DNA of 64,000 nucleotides, from contig NZ_CP047357.1 of the NCBI RefSeq assembly GCF_030408835.1, positions 558,001 through 622,000 of the forward strand. The letters run 5' to 3'. The DNA comes from Corynebacterium freneyi. Lineage in GTDB: Bacteria; Actinomycetota; Actinomycetes; Mycobacteriales; Mycobacteriaceae. Numbering within the stretch: the first letter of the stretch is position 1; each line of letters begins with the position of its first letter. Shown one piece after another: positions 56,606-64,000 of the stretch. The translations under genes were made by a program, and so were the position numbers. The notes under the pieces are model-generated. The model saw only the letters and a list, made by a program, of their open reading frames with translations. It was not told the DNA's origin and did not search any database.

Positions 56606-57715
56606 TTAATGCCCTCCGCGCCCTTCGCGCCCTCCGCGGCGGCGCGGCAGCGGCAACGCCCGGAACTTCCGGCCCAGCACAGCAGCCAACCGCCGCCACC
56701 AAACGGTGTCGCCGACGTCTTCGCCGTACTCGCGGGCCTCGGCCGGGGCGATGAAGCGCACGGCGTTGCGGGCGCACGTGATCTCGAGTTCCCGGCGTTC
56801 GTCGACGTACTCGCCGTCGATCTGCAGTTTCAGGGGTTCCGGGGAGCTCAGGGTCACCGCGCCGACGTCGTCGTCGCGAAGCTCCCTGTCCTCCACCTTG
56901 AGTGCGGACCACAGCGCCCGGCCCGCGCCGACGAGCCGGAGCGCCGACACCATGCCCCTGATCCCGGAGACCGAGGTGATGCCGTAGAAGCCCAGGCCAC
57001 CGCCGAGCCGCGTGGTCGGGTTGGTCACCACCGCGAGGTCGCCGAAGAAGGTCCACGGGTTCGAATTCGACACCACGGCCATCGGCAGGTCCCGGCCGAT
57101 CGGCTCGCCGTCGGCGCTGACGGAGATGCGCGGCGGGTTGGTGCGCAGGCGGTTCCATGCGCCCAGGGCCGCCGGCACGTAGCGCAACGGGTGGGCGCGG
57201 ACGCCGCCGGCGCGCAGATCCTCCATGGCGGAGATGACCTCGGCGTCGATGCCCAGGCCCGCGTTGACCACGAACCACCGGTCCGCGGCGCGGCCCACGC
57301 TGATGGTGCGCTCCTCGCCGGCGCGCAGTAGATCGGCGATCATGCGGGCCGCCGACTTCGGGCCGCGGGGCAGGCCGAGGGCGCCGGCCAGGACGTTGGC
57401 GCTGCCGGAGGGGATCACCGCGATGGCGGGGATGTCGTCGGCGGCGCGCACGGGGCGGCCGTCGGCGGCGGAGCCGAGCAGGCCGTTGACCACTTCGTTG
57501 ACGGTGCCGTCGCCGCCCATGCAGACCACGACGTCGCAATCGCGCCGCGTCAGGCCGGTGGCGATGGCCGTGGCATGGCCGGGGTGCGCGGTGAACTCGG
57601 CCCGCAGGGACAGGCCCGGCACCGCCCGCAGCTCGGCGACCACCGTCCGGACGAGGGAGTCGGTGATCGACGTCGAGTTGGGGTTGGAGATCAGCAGGCC
57701 GCGCACGATGCTCAT
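56606..57715 (-). CDS. Diacylglycerol/lipid kinase family protein
   Basis: 369 residues. The nucleotide-binding motif VVVCMGGDGTVNEVVNG (about 64-80) and IPSGSANVLAGALGLP (about 102-117) are typical of DagK/YegS kinases; the C-terminal beta-sandwich has LKLQIDGEYVD. It phosphorylates diacylglycerol or a related lipid at the membrane. The start is the ATG at 57715, 23 bp from the divergent membrane-protein gene. Confidence 0.88.
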   Translation of the reverse strand: MSIVRGLLISNPNSTSITDSLVRTVVAELRAVPGLSLRAEFTAHPGHATAIATGLTRRDCDVVVCMGGDGTVNEVVNGLLGSAADGRPVRAADDIPAIAVIPSGSANVLAGALGLPRGPKSAARMIADLLRAGEERTISVGRAADRWFVVNAGLGIDAEVISAMEDLRAGGVRAHPLRYVPAALGAWNRLRTNPPRISVSADGEPIGRDLPMAVVSNSNPWTFFGDLAVVTNPTTRLGGGLGFYGITSVSGIRGMVSALRLVGAGRALWSALKVEDRELRDDDVGAVTLSSPEPLKLQIDGEYVDERRELEITCARNAVRFIAPAEAREYGEDVGDTVWWRRLAAVLGRKFRALPLPRRRGGREGRGGH

Positions 57716-57726
57716 CGTAATGACGT

Positions 57727-57732
57727 TATGGT
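57727..57732 (+). promoter_or_regulatory. -10-like TATGGT, leaderless promoter
   Basis: The hexamer ends 6 nt before the GTG at 57739. The ATCAC/GTGAAC around it is partly palindromic (GTGATCAC). Confidence 0.5.
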
Positions 57733-57738
57733 GATCAC

Positions 57739-58167
57739 GTGAACAGCAGACTTTCCGCAGCAGACCGTCCCGCGCCCATGGCGGCGCCCCGCTCCGTCAT
57801 CGTCGGCGCCTGGATCGCCGTGGTGGAATGCGTGATGGGCATGGGCTACGGCGTGTTCCTGTTGATCCGCGACCTCCGGGGCTTCGAGGACCCCGGCGCG
57901 GTCATTTCGGGCTGGGGCACGGCGCTGTGGTTCTTCTTCGTCTTCGGTGCGGTGCTCGCCGGCGCGGTGTTCCTGTTGCGCGGCAAGCGGTGGGGCCGTG
58001 GGCCGATCGTGATGCTCAATCTGTGCCTGGCGGGTGTGGCGCTCTACATGTTCACCTCGGGGGCGATTTCGTTGGGCCTGGTCACCGCGCTTTTCGCGGG
58101 CGGTGCGCTGGCCTGCATGTTCAATCCGAAGGCCGTCGACTGGGCGGCCACGTCCTACGGGGCCTGA
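57739..58167 (+). CDS. Small integral membrane protein (Rv3217c position)
   Basis: 142 residues with four predicted membrane helices (about 21-43, 59-82, 87-105, 108-127). No domain of known function. The start is a leaderless GTG. Its last 13 bp overlap the end of the convergent PQQ-like gene. Confidence 0.8.
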   Translation: MNSRLSAADRPAPMAAPRSVIVGAWIAVVECVMGMGYGVFLLIRDLRGFEDPGAVISGWGTALWFFFVFGAVLAGAVFLLRGKRWGRGPIVMLNLCLAGVALYMFTSGAISLGLVTALFAGGALACMFNPKAVDWAATSYGA

Positions 58168-59354
58168 CGCAGTCCCACGAGTTCGTCGCCGCGCTTTTCG
58201 ACGATGACGTCGCCGGCGACCGCCGTGGTCACGGATTCGCCCGGTGCGAGTGCGCCGCGGGCGACGGGGATGACGCCGAGGGGCGTGCCGGTGTTCCAGT
58301 CGATGCGGACCAGTCCGCCGGCCATGGGGACGAGCAATTCCTCCCCGACGGCGACGCCGGTGCCCAGGGCGTGGGGGACGACGAAGTCGAGCGACAGGTC
58401 GTCGGGCCGGAACGCCGCCAGCGTGGAACCGGTGAACCAGGTCATGTGGTGGGGGAGGTCCGCCGTCGCGGCGACGGGGGCGGGGGAGCCGCCGTCGGGT
58501 GCGGCGTCGGGAAGCTCGCCCGGGGCGGGGCGCCACGACGGGCCCGGGACGCCCTCCTTGGAGTAGGTGCGGACCTCGCCGTCGACGAGGATCGCCGCGG
58601 CCCGTTGGCCGATGGCCACCAGGCGGGCGGGCCCGTCGAGGGCGACGTCGGCGTGGAGCTCCGGTTCGCGGGTCTCCTCCGGCGTGGCCTCCTGAATGAT
58701 CAGGCGATGCCCGTCCGGGCAGTCGTTGATCACCGCCAGGACGGAGCTGCGGGTCAGCGCATCGGCGATCGTGCAGCCCGGGTGTGGCTGCAGCCCCGGC
58801 TCGGACGTCGCCTCCACCACGCCGTATTCGACGGTGCGGACCAGGTCGTCGCGCCACAGCTCGACCATCCGGTCGGTGCGGGCGCCCGAGCGGTCGTTGG
58901 AGCGCACCGGTTCGATCTCGTCGGAGGACAGGCCGCGGCGCGTGGCCGCGTAGGACCCGTCGGAGGCGTTGAGCGAGGTGACTTCGCCGCAGCCGGCCGG
59001 GCCCCGGAACACCGTGACGACGCGGCCGTTGGACACCATCGCCTCGCACAACGCCACGTCGCGGTGATACGACCACGCGGGCTCGCCCGTGGCCGGATCG
59101 AGGGCGGTGACGCCGTGGTCGTCGGCGGCGATGACCAGCCCGTCGACCGTGAACGGCGCCGATGACCGCGGGGCGGGAACCGACCAGATCTCCGTCAGCG
59201 ACTCCGGCGCGCGGTCCAGTGCCGTCGTCGCGGCGAAGGGTTCATCGGCGACGACGTGGTCGACCCCGCGCGCCGGCGCCCGCCACCACGTCCACGCCAC
59301 CGTCGCTACGACGGCGATGACGATGAGCGACGCCGCGATGCGGTTGCGGTTCAT
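58155..59354 (-). CDS. Membrane-anchored beta-propeller-like protein (Rv3212-like)
   Basis: 399 residues. An N-terminal membrane anchor (about 7-24) and an extracytoplasmic portion with PQQ-type repeats (ADDHGVTALDPATGEPAWSYHRD, GGLVRIDWNTGTPLGVI). It resembles the conserved Rv3212 protein; function unknown, perhaps a scaffold at the cell envelope. Its ATG overlaps the helicase stop (ATGA), so it is translated with the RNA helicase. Confidence 0.82.
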   Translation of the reverse strand: MNRNRIAASLIVIAVVATVAWTWWRAPARGVDHVVADEPFAATTALDRAPESLTEIWSVPAPRSSAPFTVDGLVIAADDHGVTALDPATGEPAWSYHRDVALCEAMVSNGRVVTVFRGPAGCGEVTSLNASDGSYAATRRGLSSDEIEPVRSNDRSGARTDRMVELWRDDLVRTVEYGVVEATSEPGLQPHPGCTIADALTRSSVLAVINDCPDGHRLIIQEATPEETREPELHADVALDGPARLVAIGQRAAAILVDGEVRTYSKEGVPGPSWRPAPGELPDAAPDGGSPAPVAATADLPHHMTWFTGSTLAAFRPDDLSLDFVVPHALGTGVAVGEELLVPMAGGLVRIDWNTGTPLGVIPVARGALAPGESVTTAVAGDVIVEKRGDELVGLRQAP

Positions 59355-60679
59355 CGACGGCGCCGACGCTCATCGCGGTCGCGCCGGTCCCGTCGACCGC
59401 CCCTCCGATCCCCGCGATCCCTGCGGTCCTTCACCGGCCGGGACCCGAGCACGGGCCGGGCGGGCCCCACCGACTCCCCGGCGTCTTCGGGAATGCCGAG
59501 GGCGTCGTAAAGCTCCGGAGACGTCGAAAACCACTGCGGCGGCTCCGGAAAACCCAGGCCGAGCGCGTCGTCGATCATCTTCCAGCGCATCAGCTCATCC
59601 CAGCCCACCAACGTGACGGCCGTGCCCGTGTTGCCCGCGCGGCCAGTGCGGCCGATGCGGTGGACGTAGGTCATCTCGTCCTCCGGCACCTGATGGTTGA
59701 TGACGTGCGTGACGTCGTCGATGTCGATGCCGCGGGCCGCCACATCGGTGGCCACCAGCACGTCGACGTCGCCGGACCGGAAGGCGTTGAGCGACTTCTC
59801 GCGCGCCGGCTGGCCCATGTCCCCGTGGACCGCCGTCGCCCGGAAACCCCGCTCGCCCAGCTGCTCGGCCACCGACGCGGTGGACCGCTTCGTGCGGGCG
59901 AAGATGATGGTCCGGCCGCGGCCCTCGGCCTGGAGGATCCGCGCGATGACGGGCAGCTTGTCCATCTGATGCGACTGGAACACCACCTGCCGCGTCGTGT
60001 CGTGGACGCTCGCCTCCGACTCGCCCGACTCGGCGCGGATGTGCACCGGACGATCCATGAAGGTGCGCGCCAGATTGAGGATCGGCCCCGGCATCGTCGC
60101 CGAAAACAGCATGGTCTGCCGACCCTCGGGAACCGCCCGGAGGATCTTCTCGATGTCCGGCAAAAAGCCCAGGTCGAGCATCTCGTCTGCCTCGTCGAGG
60201 ACGAGGATCCGCACCGCCCCGAGGTTGAGGTCGCCGCGCTGATGGAGATCGATGAGGCGGCCGGGCGTGCCGACGACGACGTCGACGCCCGCATTGAGCA
60301 CCTCGATCTGCTCGTCGTACGGGCGACCGCCGTAGATCGTGGTCACCCGCAGATCCACCGCCTCGGCGATGGGCTCGAGATCCTCGCCGACCTGCACCGC
60401 CAACTCGCGGGTGGGCACGACGACCAACGCGCGCGGCGTGCCGTCCGGCTCCGGCACGCGGGCATCGTCGAAGACCCGGTCGATGAGCGGAACGCCGAAG
60501 CCCAGAGTCTTGCCCATGCCCGTGCGGGCCTGCCCGATGATGTCCGTGCCGTCGAGCGCCAGCGGCAGCGTCAACTCCTGGATGGCGAAGGTCCGCGTGA
60601 TGCCCCCGGACGCGAGGGCATCGCAGATTTCCGCCGCGACCCCCAATTCGACGAACGTCGGCGCGGGACGGTCTGCCAC
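59351..60679 (-). CDS. rhlE: DEAD-box ATP-dependent RNA helicase (RhlE-type)
   Basis: 442 residues. Motif Q (TFAIQELTLPLAL), motif I ARTGMGKTL, Ia PTRELAVQ, II DEAD (VLDEADEMLDLGF), III SAT, and VI HRIGRTGRAGNTG. The C-terminus is an Arg/Asp-rich RDRR-type tail that binds RNA. It unwinds RNA, probably in ribosome assembly or cold adaptation. The GTG at 60679 has AAGGAG 6 nt upstream; an in-frame ATG at 60694 would place that site inside the coding region. Confidence 0.93.
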   Translation of the reverse strand: MADRPAPTFVELGVAAEICDALASGGITRTFAIQELTLPLALDGTDIIGQARTGMGKTLGFGVPLIDRVFDDARVPEPDGTPRALVVVPTRELAVQVGEDLEPIAEAVDLRVTTIYGGRPYDEQIEVLNAGVDVVVGTPGRLIDLHQRGDLNLGAVRILVLDEADEMLDLGFLPDIEKILRAVPEGRQTMLFSATMPGPILNLARTFMDRPVHIRAESGESEASVHDTTRQVVFQSHQMDKLPVIARILQAEGRGRTIIFARTKRSTASVAEQLGERGFRATAVHGDMGQPAREKSLNAFRSGDVDVLVATDVAARGIDIDDVTHVINHQVPEDEMTYVHRIGRTGRAGNTGTAVTLVGWDELMRWKMIDDALGLGFPEPPQWFSTSPELYDALGIPEDAGESVGPARPVLGSRPVKDRRDRGDRRGGRRDRRDRDERRRRR

Positions 60680-60741
60680 CGGAATCTCCTTCATGTCGGT
60701 GCTGCACGGTCGTCCCCGATACTAGCCGTCGGAGGCCGGGC

Positions 60742-60747
60742 TATGAT
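60742..60747 (+). promoter_or_regulatory. -10-like TATGAT, leaderless promoter of DUF3107 gene
   Basis: TATGAT is close to the consensus hexamer and ends 7 nt before the ATG at 60755. Confidence 0.6.
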
Positions 60748-60754
60748 GTCCCGC

Positions 60755-60979
60755 ATGGACATCACCATCGGATTCGTTGACAACCCCCGCGAGCTGAACA
60801 TCTCGGGAGTCGAGGGCGGCCGCGACCTGGCCTCCTCCCTCTCCGATCGCCTCGCGGCGGGGGAGGGCGTCCTCGAGCTCGTCGACGGCGCCGGCAAGAC
60901 CCACCTCGCGCAGATCGCCAAGATCGCGTACGTGCAGGTCGGCCCGGCGGCTCCCCGCCAGGTCGGCTTCATCGCCTGA
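60755..60979 (+). CDS. DUF3107 protein (TB9.4 family)
   Basis: 74 residues. MDITIGFVDNPRELNISGVEG and a C-terminal HLAQIAKIAYVQVGPAAPRQVGFIA match the small DUF3107 family (Rv3208A/TB9.4). Function unknown. The start is a leaderless ATG. In mycobacteria a TetR gene (Rv3208) lies beside it; none is seen here. Confidence 0.9.
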   Translation: MDITIGFVDNPRELNISGVEGGRDLASSLSDRLAAGEGVLELVDGAGKTHLAQIAKIAYVQVGPAAPRQVGFIA

Positions 60980-61010
60980 TCCGCGCGCCACGATCCGGCA
61001 GCGCCCGCGC

Positions 61011-61868
61011 ATGAGCAAAGAGTCGTTTTTCGTCAGGTTCGCCCGGCAGTGGGGATGGCGCGCGTACGCCATCCCCGTTTTGCTGGTCCTCACCGTCATC
61101 GTCGTCGTCGACGTCGTCCGCGACGTCCGCGAAGAGAAGACGAACGTTTCGGCGGCCACCAGCGAACTCCCGCACGGTCCCATCCCCGAGGGCGGGTACG
61201 TCGAGAATCTCGACGTCGGCCAGCTGCCCCCGGGCGGGCCGTTCACCGAGGAATCGTCGGGCGTCTTCGTCCCGGTCGACTCCGCCGCGGGCCGGGTGGG
61301 CGAGGGCAAGGAGCTGACCATGCGCTACGCCGTCGAGATCGAGGACACCGTCGACCCCGCCAGCTTCGGCGGCGCGGACGCGTTCGGCGGGATGATCGAC
61401 GCCACCCTGGCCGACGAGCGCGGCTGGATCCGCGACGAGAAGTTCGCCTTCGAGCGCGTCGCACGCGACGACAACCCGGACCTCGTCTTCCAGCTGGTGT
61501 CCACCGACACCGCGCACGAACAGTGCGGCTACGAGATTCCGCTGGAGACCAGCTGCTCGATTTCGGATCGCCGCGGCGACGACCCGACCCGCGTGCTCAT
61601 CAACGAGGCCCGTTGGGTCCGCGGCGCCCTGACTTTCGAGGGCGACCTCGGCGCCTACCGCCAATACCTGATCAACCACGAGGTCGGCCATGCCATCGGC
61701 TACGCCTCCCACGAGGCCTGCCCGGACGACGGCGCGGTGGCGCCGATCATGATGCAGCAGACGCTGTCGCTGGACAATTCCGAATTGCACAAGCTCAACC
61801 CGAACGAGGTGTACCCCGATGACGGAGCACGCTGCGCGCCGAACCCCTGGCCCTACCCCCTCGGCTGA
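61011..61868 (+). CDS. DUF3152 protein, membrane-anchored zincin-like
   Basis: 285 residues. One N-terminal membrane helix (about 19-36), a linker, then the DUF3152 domain carrying HEVGH (about 223-227), a zinc-protease-type motif, followed by a second histidine in YASHEAC. It is probably an exported metallopeptidase of unknown target (Rv3207c family). The start is the ATG at 61011. Its end overlaps the ThiF-like gene by 50 bp. Confidence 0.88.
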   Translation: MSKESFFVRFARQWGWRAYAIPVLLVLTVIVVVDVVRDVREEKTNVSAATSELPHGPIPEGGYVENLDVGQLPPGGPFTEESSGVFVPVDSAAGRVGEGKELTMRYAVEIEDTVDPASFGGADAFGGMIDATLADERGWIRDEKFAFERVARDDNPDLVFQLVSTDTAHEQCGYEIPLETSCSISDRRGDDPTRVLINEARWVRGALTFEGDLGAYRQYLINHEVGHAIGYASHEACPDDGAVAPIMMQQTLSLDNSELHKLNPNEVYPDDGARCAPNPWPYPLG

Positions 61869-62610
61869 TCCGGTGTTCGACCCCGAGCGCTACGCCCGCC
61901 ATCTGCCCATCCCCGGTTTCGGCGAGGAGGGGCAGCGCAGGCTCGCCGGGGCGAAGGTGATCATGGTGGGCGCGGGCGGCCTCGGCTCGCCCGTCGGCTT
62001 TTATCTGTCCGCGGTGGGCGTCGGAAAGCTCACCGTCGTCGACGACGACCGAGTCGACCTGACGAACCTGCAGCGTCAGGTCATTCACCGCGTCGAGGAC
62101 ATCGGCCGGCCCAAGGTCGAATCCGCGGCCGAGAAGATGGCGGCGCTCAACCCCGACATCGAGATCACGACCGTCGACGAGCGCCTGGGCCCCGACAACA
62201 TCGACGCGATCATCGGCGACCACGACCTGGTCATCGACGGCACCGACAACTTCGAGACCCGCTACCTCATCGCCGACGCCTGCCAACGGCTCGGCGTCGT
62301 CGAGGTGTGGGGCAGCATCCGCCAGCTGGGCGGACAGGTCAGCGTGTTCGGGCTGGACCTCGGCGGCGGCCGGCGCGTGTGGCTGCGCGACCTGTACCCC
62401 GAGCCGCCCGCCCCGGAGACCGTGCTCACGGCCGAGCAGACGGGCATTCTGGGCACGGTGCCGGGCACGATCGGCACGCTGATGGCCACGGAAGCGGTGA
62501 AGGTGATCACCGGTTTCGGCGAGCCGCTGTCGGGCCGCGTGCTGTTCTACGATTCGGCGGCGATGTCGTTCCGCGAGTTCCGCTTCGCGGAGGATGCGGG
62601 GACCCGATGA
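61819..62610 (+). CDS. moeB: ThiF/MoeB-fold adenylyltransferase, without rhodanese domain or zinc cysteines
   Basis: 263 residues. An E1-like Rossmann fold: GAGGLGSPVGFYLSAVGVG, DDDRVDLTNLQRQ, and DGTDNFETRYLIADAC. It would adenylate the C-terminus of a ThiS/MoaD-like carrier. Only one cysteine is present; the paired CxxC zinc ligands of MoeB and the cysteine usually found in PSCxxxGVLG are replaced (LTAEQTGILG). The ATG at 61819, preceded by CGAGGTG, overlaps DUF3152; a GTG at 61873 is the alternative. Confidence 0.82.
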   Translation: MTEHAARRTPGPTPSADPVFDPERYARHLPIPGFGEEGQRRLAGAKVIMVGAGGLGSPVGFYLSAVGVGKLTVVDDDRVDLTNLQRQVIHRVEDIGRPKVESAAEKMAALNPDIEITTVDERLGPDNIDAIIGDHDLVIDGTDNFETRYLIADACQRLGVVEVWGSIRQLGGQVSVFGLDLGGGRRVWLRDLYPEPPAPETVLTAEQTGILGTVPGTIGTLMATEAVKVITGFGEPLSGRVLFYDSAAMSFREFRFAEDAGTR

Positions 62611-63440
62611 CCCGCATGCCCCCGGCCCACGTCTCCGACGCCTTCGGCGCGTCCGGCACCCCCGTGCCCGCCGGCCCCGCGTGGGACGACGGCTGGCTCT
62701 ACGGCGACACCGTGATTTCCGCGGTGGCCGACCCGTCGCGTGCGGCGTGGTCGGCGAAGGTGCTGGAATCGCTGGCGGTCGACGGGGCGGAGGTGGCGCA
62801 CCCGGTGCGCACCAGCGACGGCCGCCACGTCCTGTCCGGGTGGCGGGCCCGCCAGCACCGTCCGGGCCGCCCGGAACCGCGGGCGGACGAAACCATCGTC
62901 GCCTGCGGCAGGTTGGAGGAGGCCCTGGCGGACGTCGAACGTCCCCGCTTCCTCGCCCGCGGCGGCGGCGACGTCTTCGACGTGTGCGATCGCGCCGCGT
63001 GGGCGGAGGATCCGATCGCGCAGCTCGAGGAATTCCTCGACCCGGATGCGGTGCCGCGCGGAGATGCGGCGGAGGCCCTCGCCGCAGCCGGCGGGATGAT
63101 CGGCCTGCGCGGCCAGGTGGGCGCCGAGGGGCAGCTCGTGCACGGGGATCCGGTCGGCACCGTGCTGTACGACGGGTCGGCGCCGCCGCTGTTCGTCGAT
63201 CTCGTTCCGCGCTGGCATCCCGCCGGGTGGACGCGGGCCGTCGCCGCCGTCGACGCCGTGGCTTGGGGAGGGGCGGACGAGGACCTGCTCGGGCGGTTCG
63301 ACCATGTGCCGCATTGGGATGGCCTGCTGGCGCGGGTGATCTGCAACCGGCTGTTCCTCCATGCGGCGCATCCGGAGTCCCGGCCCGCCGCGTGGCGCGG
63401 TCTGGCGCGGGCGACCGAGATGGTCCGCGCGCGCCTGTAG
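62607..63440 (+). CDS. TIGR02569-type conserved protein (Rv3205c family)
   Basis: 277 residues. WLYGDTVISAVADPSRAAWSAKVLESL and VPHWDGLLARVICNRLFLH are conserved in this family, whose fold resembles aminoglycoside phosphotransferases; the activity is unknown. The ATG overlaps the upstream stop (ATGA), so it is coupled to the ThiF-like gene. Confidence 0.85.
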   Translation: MTRMPPAHVSDAFGASGTPVPAGPAWDDGWLYGDTVISAVADPSRAAWSAKVLESLAVDGAEVAHPVRTSDGRHVLSGWRARQHRPGRPEPRADETIVACGRLEEALADVERPRFLARGGGDVFDVCDRAAWAEDPIAQLEEFLDPDAVPRGDAAEALAAAGGMIGLRGQVGAEGQLVHGDPVGTVLYDGSAPPLFVDLVPRWHPAGWTRAVAAVDAVAWGGADEDLLGRFDHVPHWDGLLARVICNRLFLHAAHPESRPAAWRGLARATEMVRARL

Positions 63441-63561
63441 CGCGTTTGGGAAGGGCTGGCGACGGGCCGGCGACCGGTCGGCGACGAACCCGTGGCCGGG
63501 GTCGACGGAGCGTGGGGAACGCCCGTTCGAACGATTCCGGGGCGTGTGCGATGATGTCGCC

Positions 63562-64000
63562 ATGAATCAGATGCCCGCCGTGCGCTTGACCGAGCCGGAG
63601 GCCCCGGCCCGTCGAACCTGGGAGGGGCCGGTCGCCGCGTTGTTCCCGGGCGACGACCGACTGGCGGAGCTGAAGGCCCCGGGTGCGGCCTGGCAGGTCG
63701 TCGGCGGGCCGGGCACGGGGAAGTCCGCGTTGCTGGTGGATCTTGCTGCGGCGCATGTCGCGGCGGGGTGGCCGGCGGATTCGGTGCAGGTGCTCGCACC
63801 GTCGAAGGAGGCGGCGTCGAGGTTGCGCGACGACGTGGCCCGGAGGTTGCCGCGCTCGTCGGGCGCCGGGTCGGGCGGCATGGTCCGCGCGGTGCATTCG
63901 CTGGCGTTCGCGCTGGTTCGTGCGGCTGCGGTTCGTGCGGGCAAGCCGGAGCCGGCGTTGGCCACGGGTGCCCGGCAGGATGCGGTGATCCGCGAGTTGC
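63562..64000 (+). CDS. adnA: ATP-dependent helicase/nuclease AdnA-like, 5' part only
   Basis: The first 146 residues of a UvrD/REP-family protein are visible. Walker A is VVGGPGTGKSALL at about 47-59; VQVLAPSKEAASRLRDDVARRL and VRAVHSLAFALVRAAA follow, as in AdnA (Rv3202c), one half of the AdnAB end-resection motor. The position after the Rv3205c-like gene supports AdnA rather than PcrA. A GATGAT hexamer 6 nt before the ATG suggests leaderless expression. The gene continues past the window. Confidence 0.82.
   Translation, partial: MNQMPAVRLTEPEAPARRTWEGPVAALFPGDDRLAELKAPGAAWQVVGGPGTGKSALLVDLAAAHVAAGWPADSVQVLAPSKEAASRLRDDVARRLPRSSGAGSGGMVRAVHSLAFALVRAAAVRAGKPEPALATGARQDAVIREL

Noticed and set aside
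59500..59515. CGTCGTAAAGC copy within the helicase gene
   Set aside because: It lies in a conserved coding stretch (minus strand reads ELYDA), so it is probably chance rather than a member of the intergenic element.

Overview
This is a high-G+C chromosome segment from an actinobacterium of the Mycobacteriales, most probably a Corynebacterium. From about 20.6 kb onward the gene order follows a block shared by corynebacteria and mycobacteria: LCP protein, rmlD, wbbL, manC, WhiB2-type whcD, pmmA, tobH, manA, sahH, tmk, mtrA-mtrB-lpqB, comF, hpf, secA, ferredoxin-type reductase and DesA3-type desaturase, rsgA, aroA, sigH-rsrA, bL37, whiB1/whcE, DUF3107, DUF3152, a ThiF-fold protein and an AdnA-type helicase. 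The mycolic-acid/arabinogalactan type of envelope implied by rmlD, wbbL, LCP and MtrAB fits this placement. No tRNA, rRNA, CRISPR array, prophage or insertion sequence was seen.

1-20.6 kb is catabolic and built around acyl-CoA chemistry. An AtuA/DUF1446 protein and a truncated acyl-CoA carboxylase beta subunit are read leftward, opposite an acyl-CoA synthetase. A FadD15-like ligase is also read leftward. Next comes a long rightward run: carboxylase beta, biotin carboxylase/BCCP, acyl-CoA dehydrogenase, MaoC hydratase, CitE-like lyase, FadD, CoA-transferase A and B, thiolase, second CitE-like lyase, second FadD. The content closely parallels the Rv2498c-Rv2505c leucine (and itaconate) dissimilation locus of M. 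tuberculosis. Together the genes can take isovaleryl-CoA through 3-methylcrotonyl-CoA, 3-methylglutaconyl-CoA and HMG-CoA to acetoacetate and acetyl-CoA. The lyase-ligase pair is present twice. The intergenic regions carry several palindromes and GlxR/CRP-like sites, but no local regulator gene is in the window.

20.6-33.8 kb holds cell-wall and mannose metabolism: LCP ligase, rhamnose synthesis and transfer, GDP-mannose synthesis, phosphomannomutase and mannose-6-phosphate isomerase. A DUF222/HNH (13E12-type) gene with a LexA-like box lies between rmlD and wbbL. 33.8-46 kb covers SAH hydrolase, thymidylate kinase, the MtrAB-LpqB system, ComF, ribosome hibernation factor and SecA. 46-54 kb has an electron-transfer/desaturase pair, a CLC transporter, RsgA, AroA and an SRAP (HMCES/YedK) protein. 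54-64 kb has the SigH-RsrA stress pair, the 24-residue ribosomal protein bL37, a WhiB1-type protein, a lipid/diacylglycerol kinase, a DEAD-box helicase, small conserved proteins and the start of an AdnA-like helicase.

Many genes have a TAnnnT hexamer only 6-8 nt before the start codon, which points to widespread leaderless transcription. The most notable observations are the duplicated lyase-ligase module with long identical stretches in its two fadD genes, paired operators upstream of the carboxylase operon, a recurrent CGTCGTAAAGC hairpin-forming element, and an apparent CTG start of rsgA overlapping the aroA stop.
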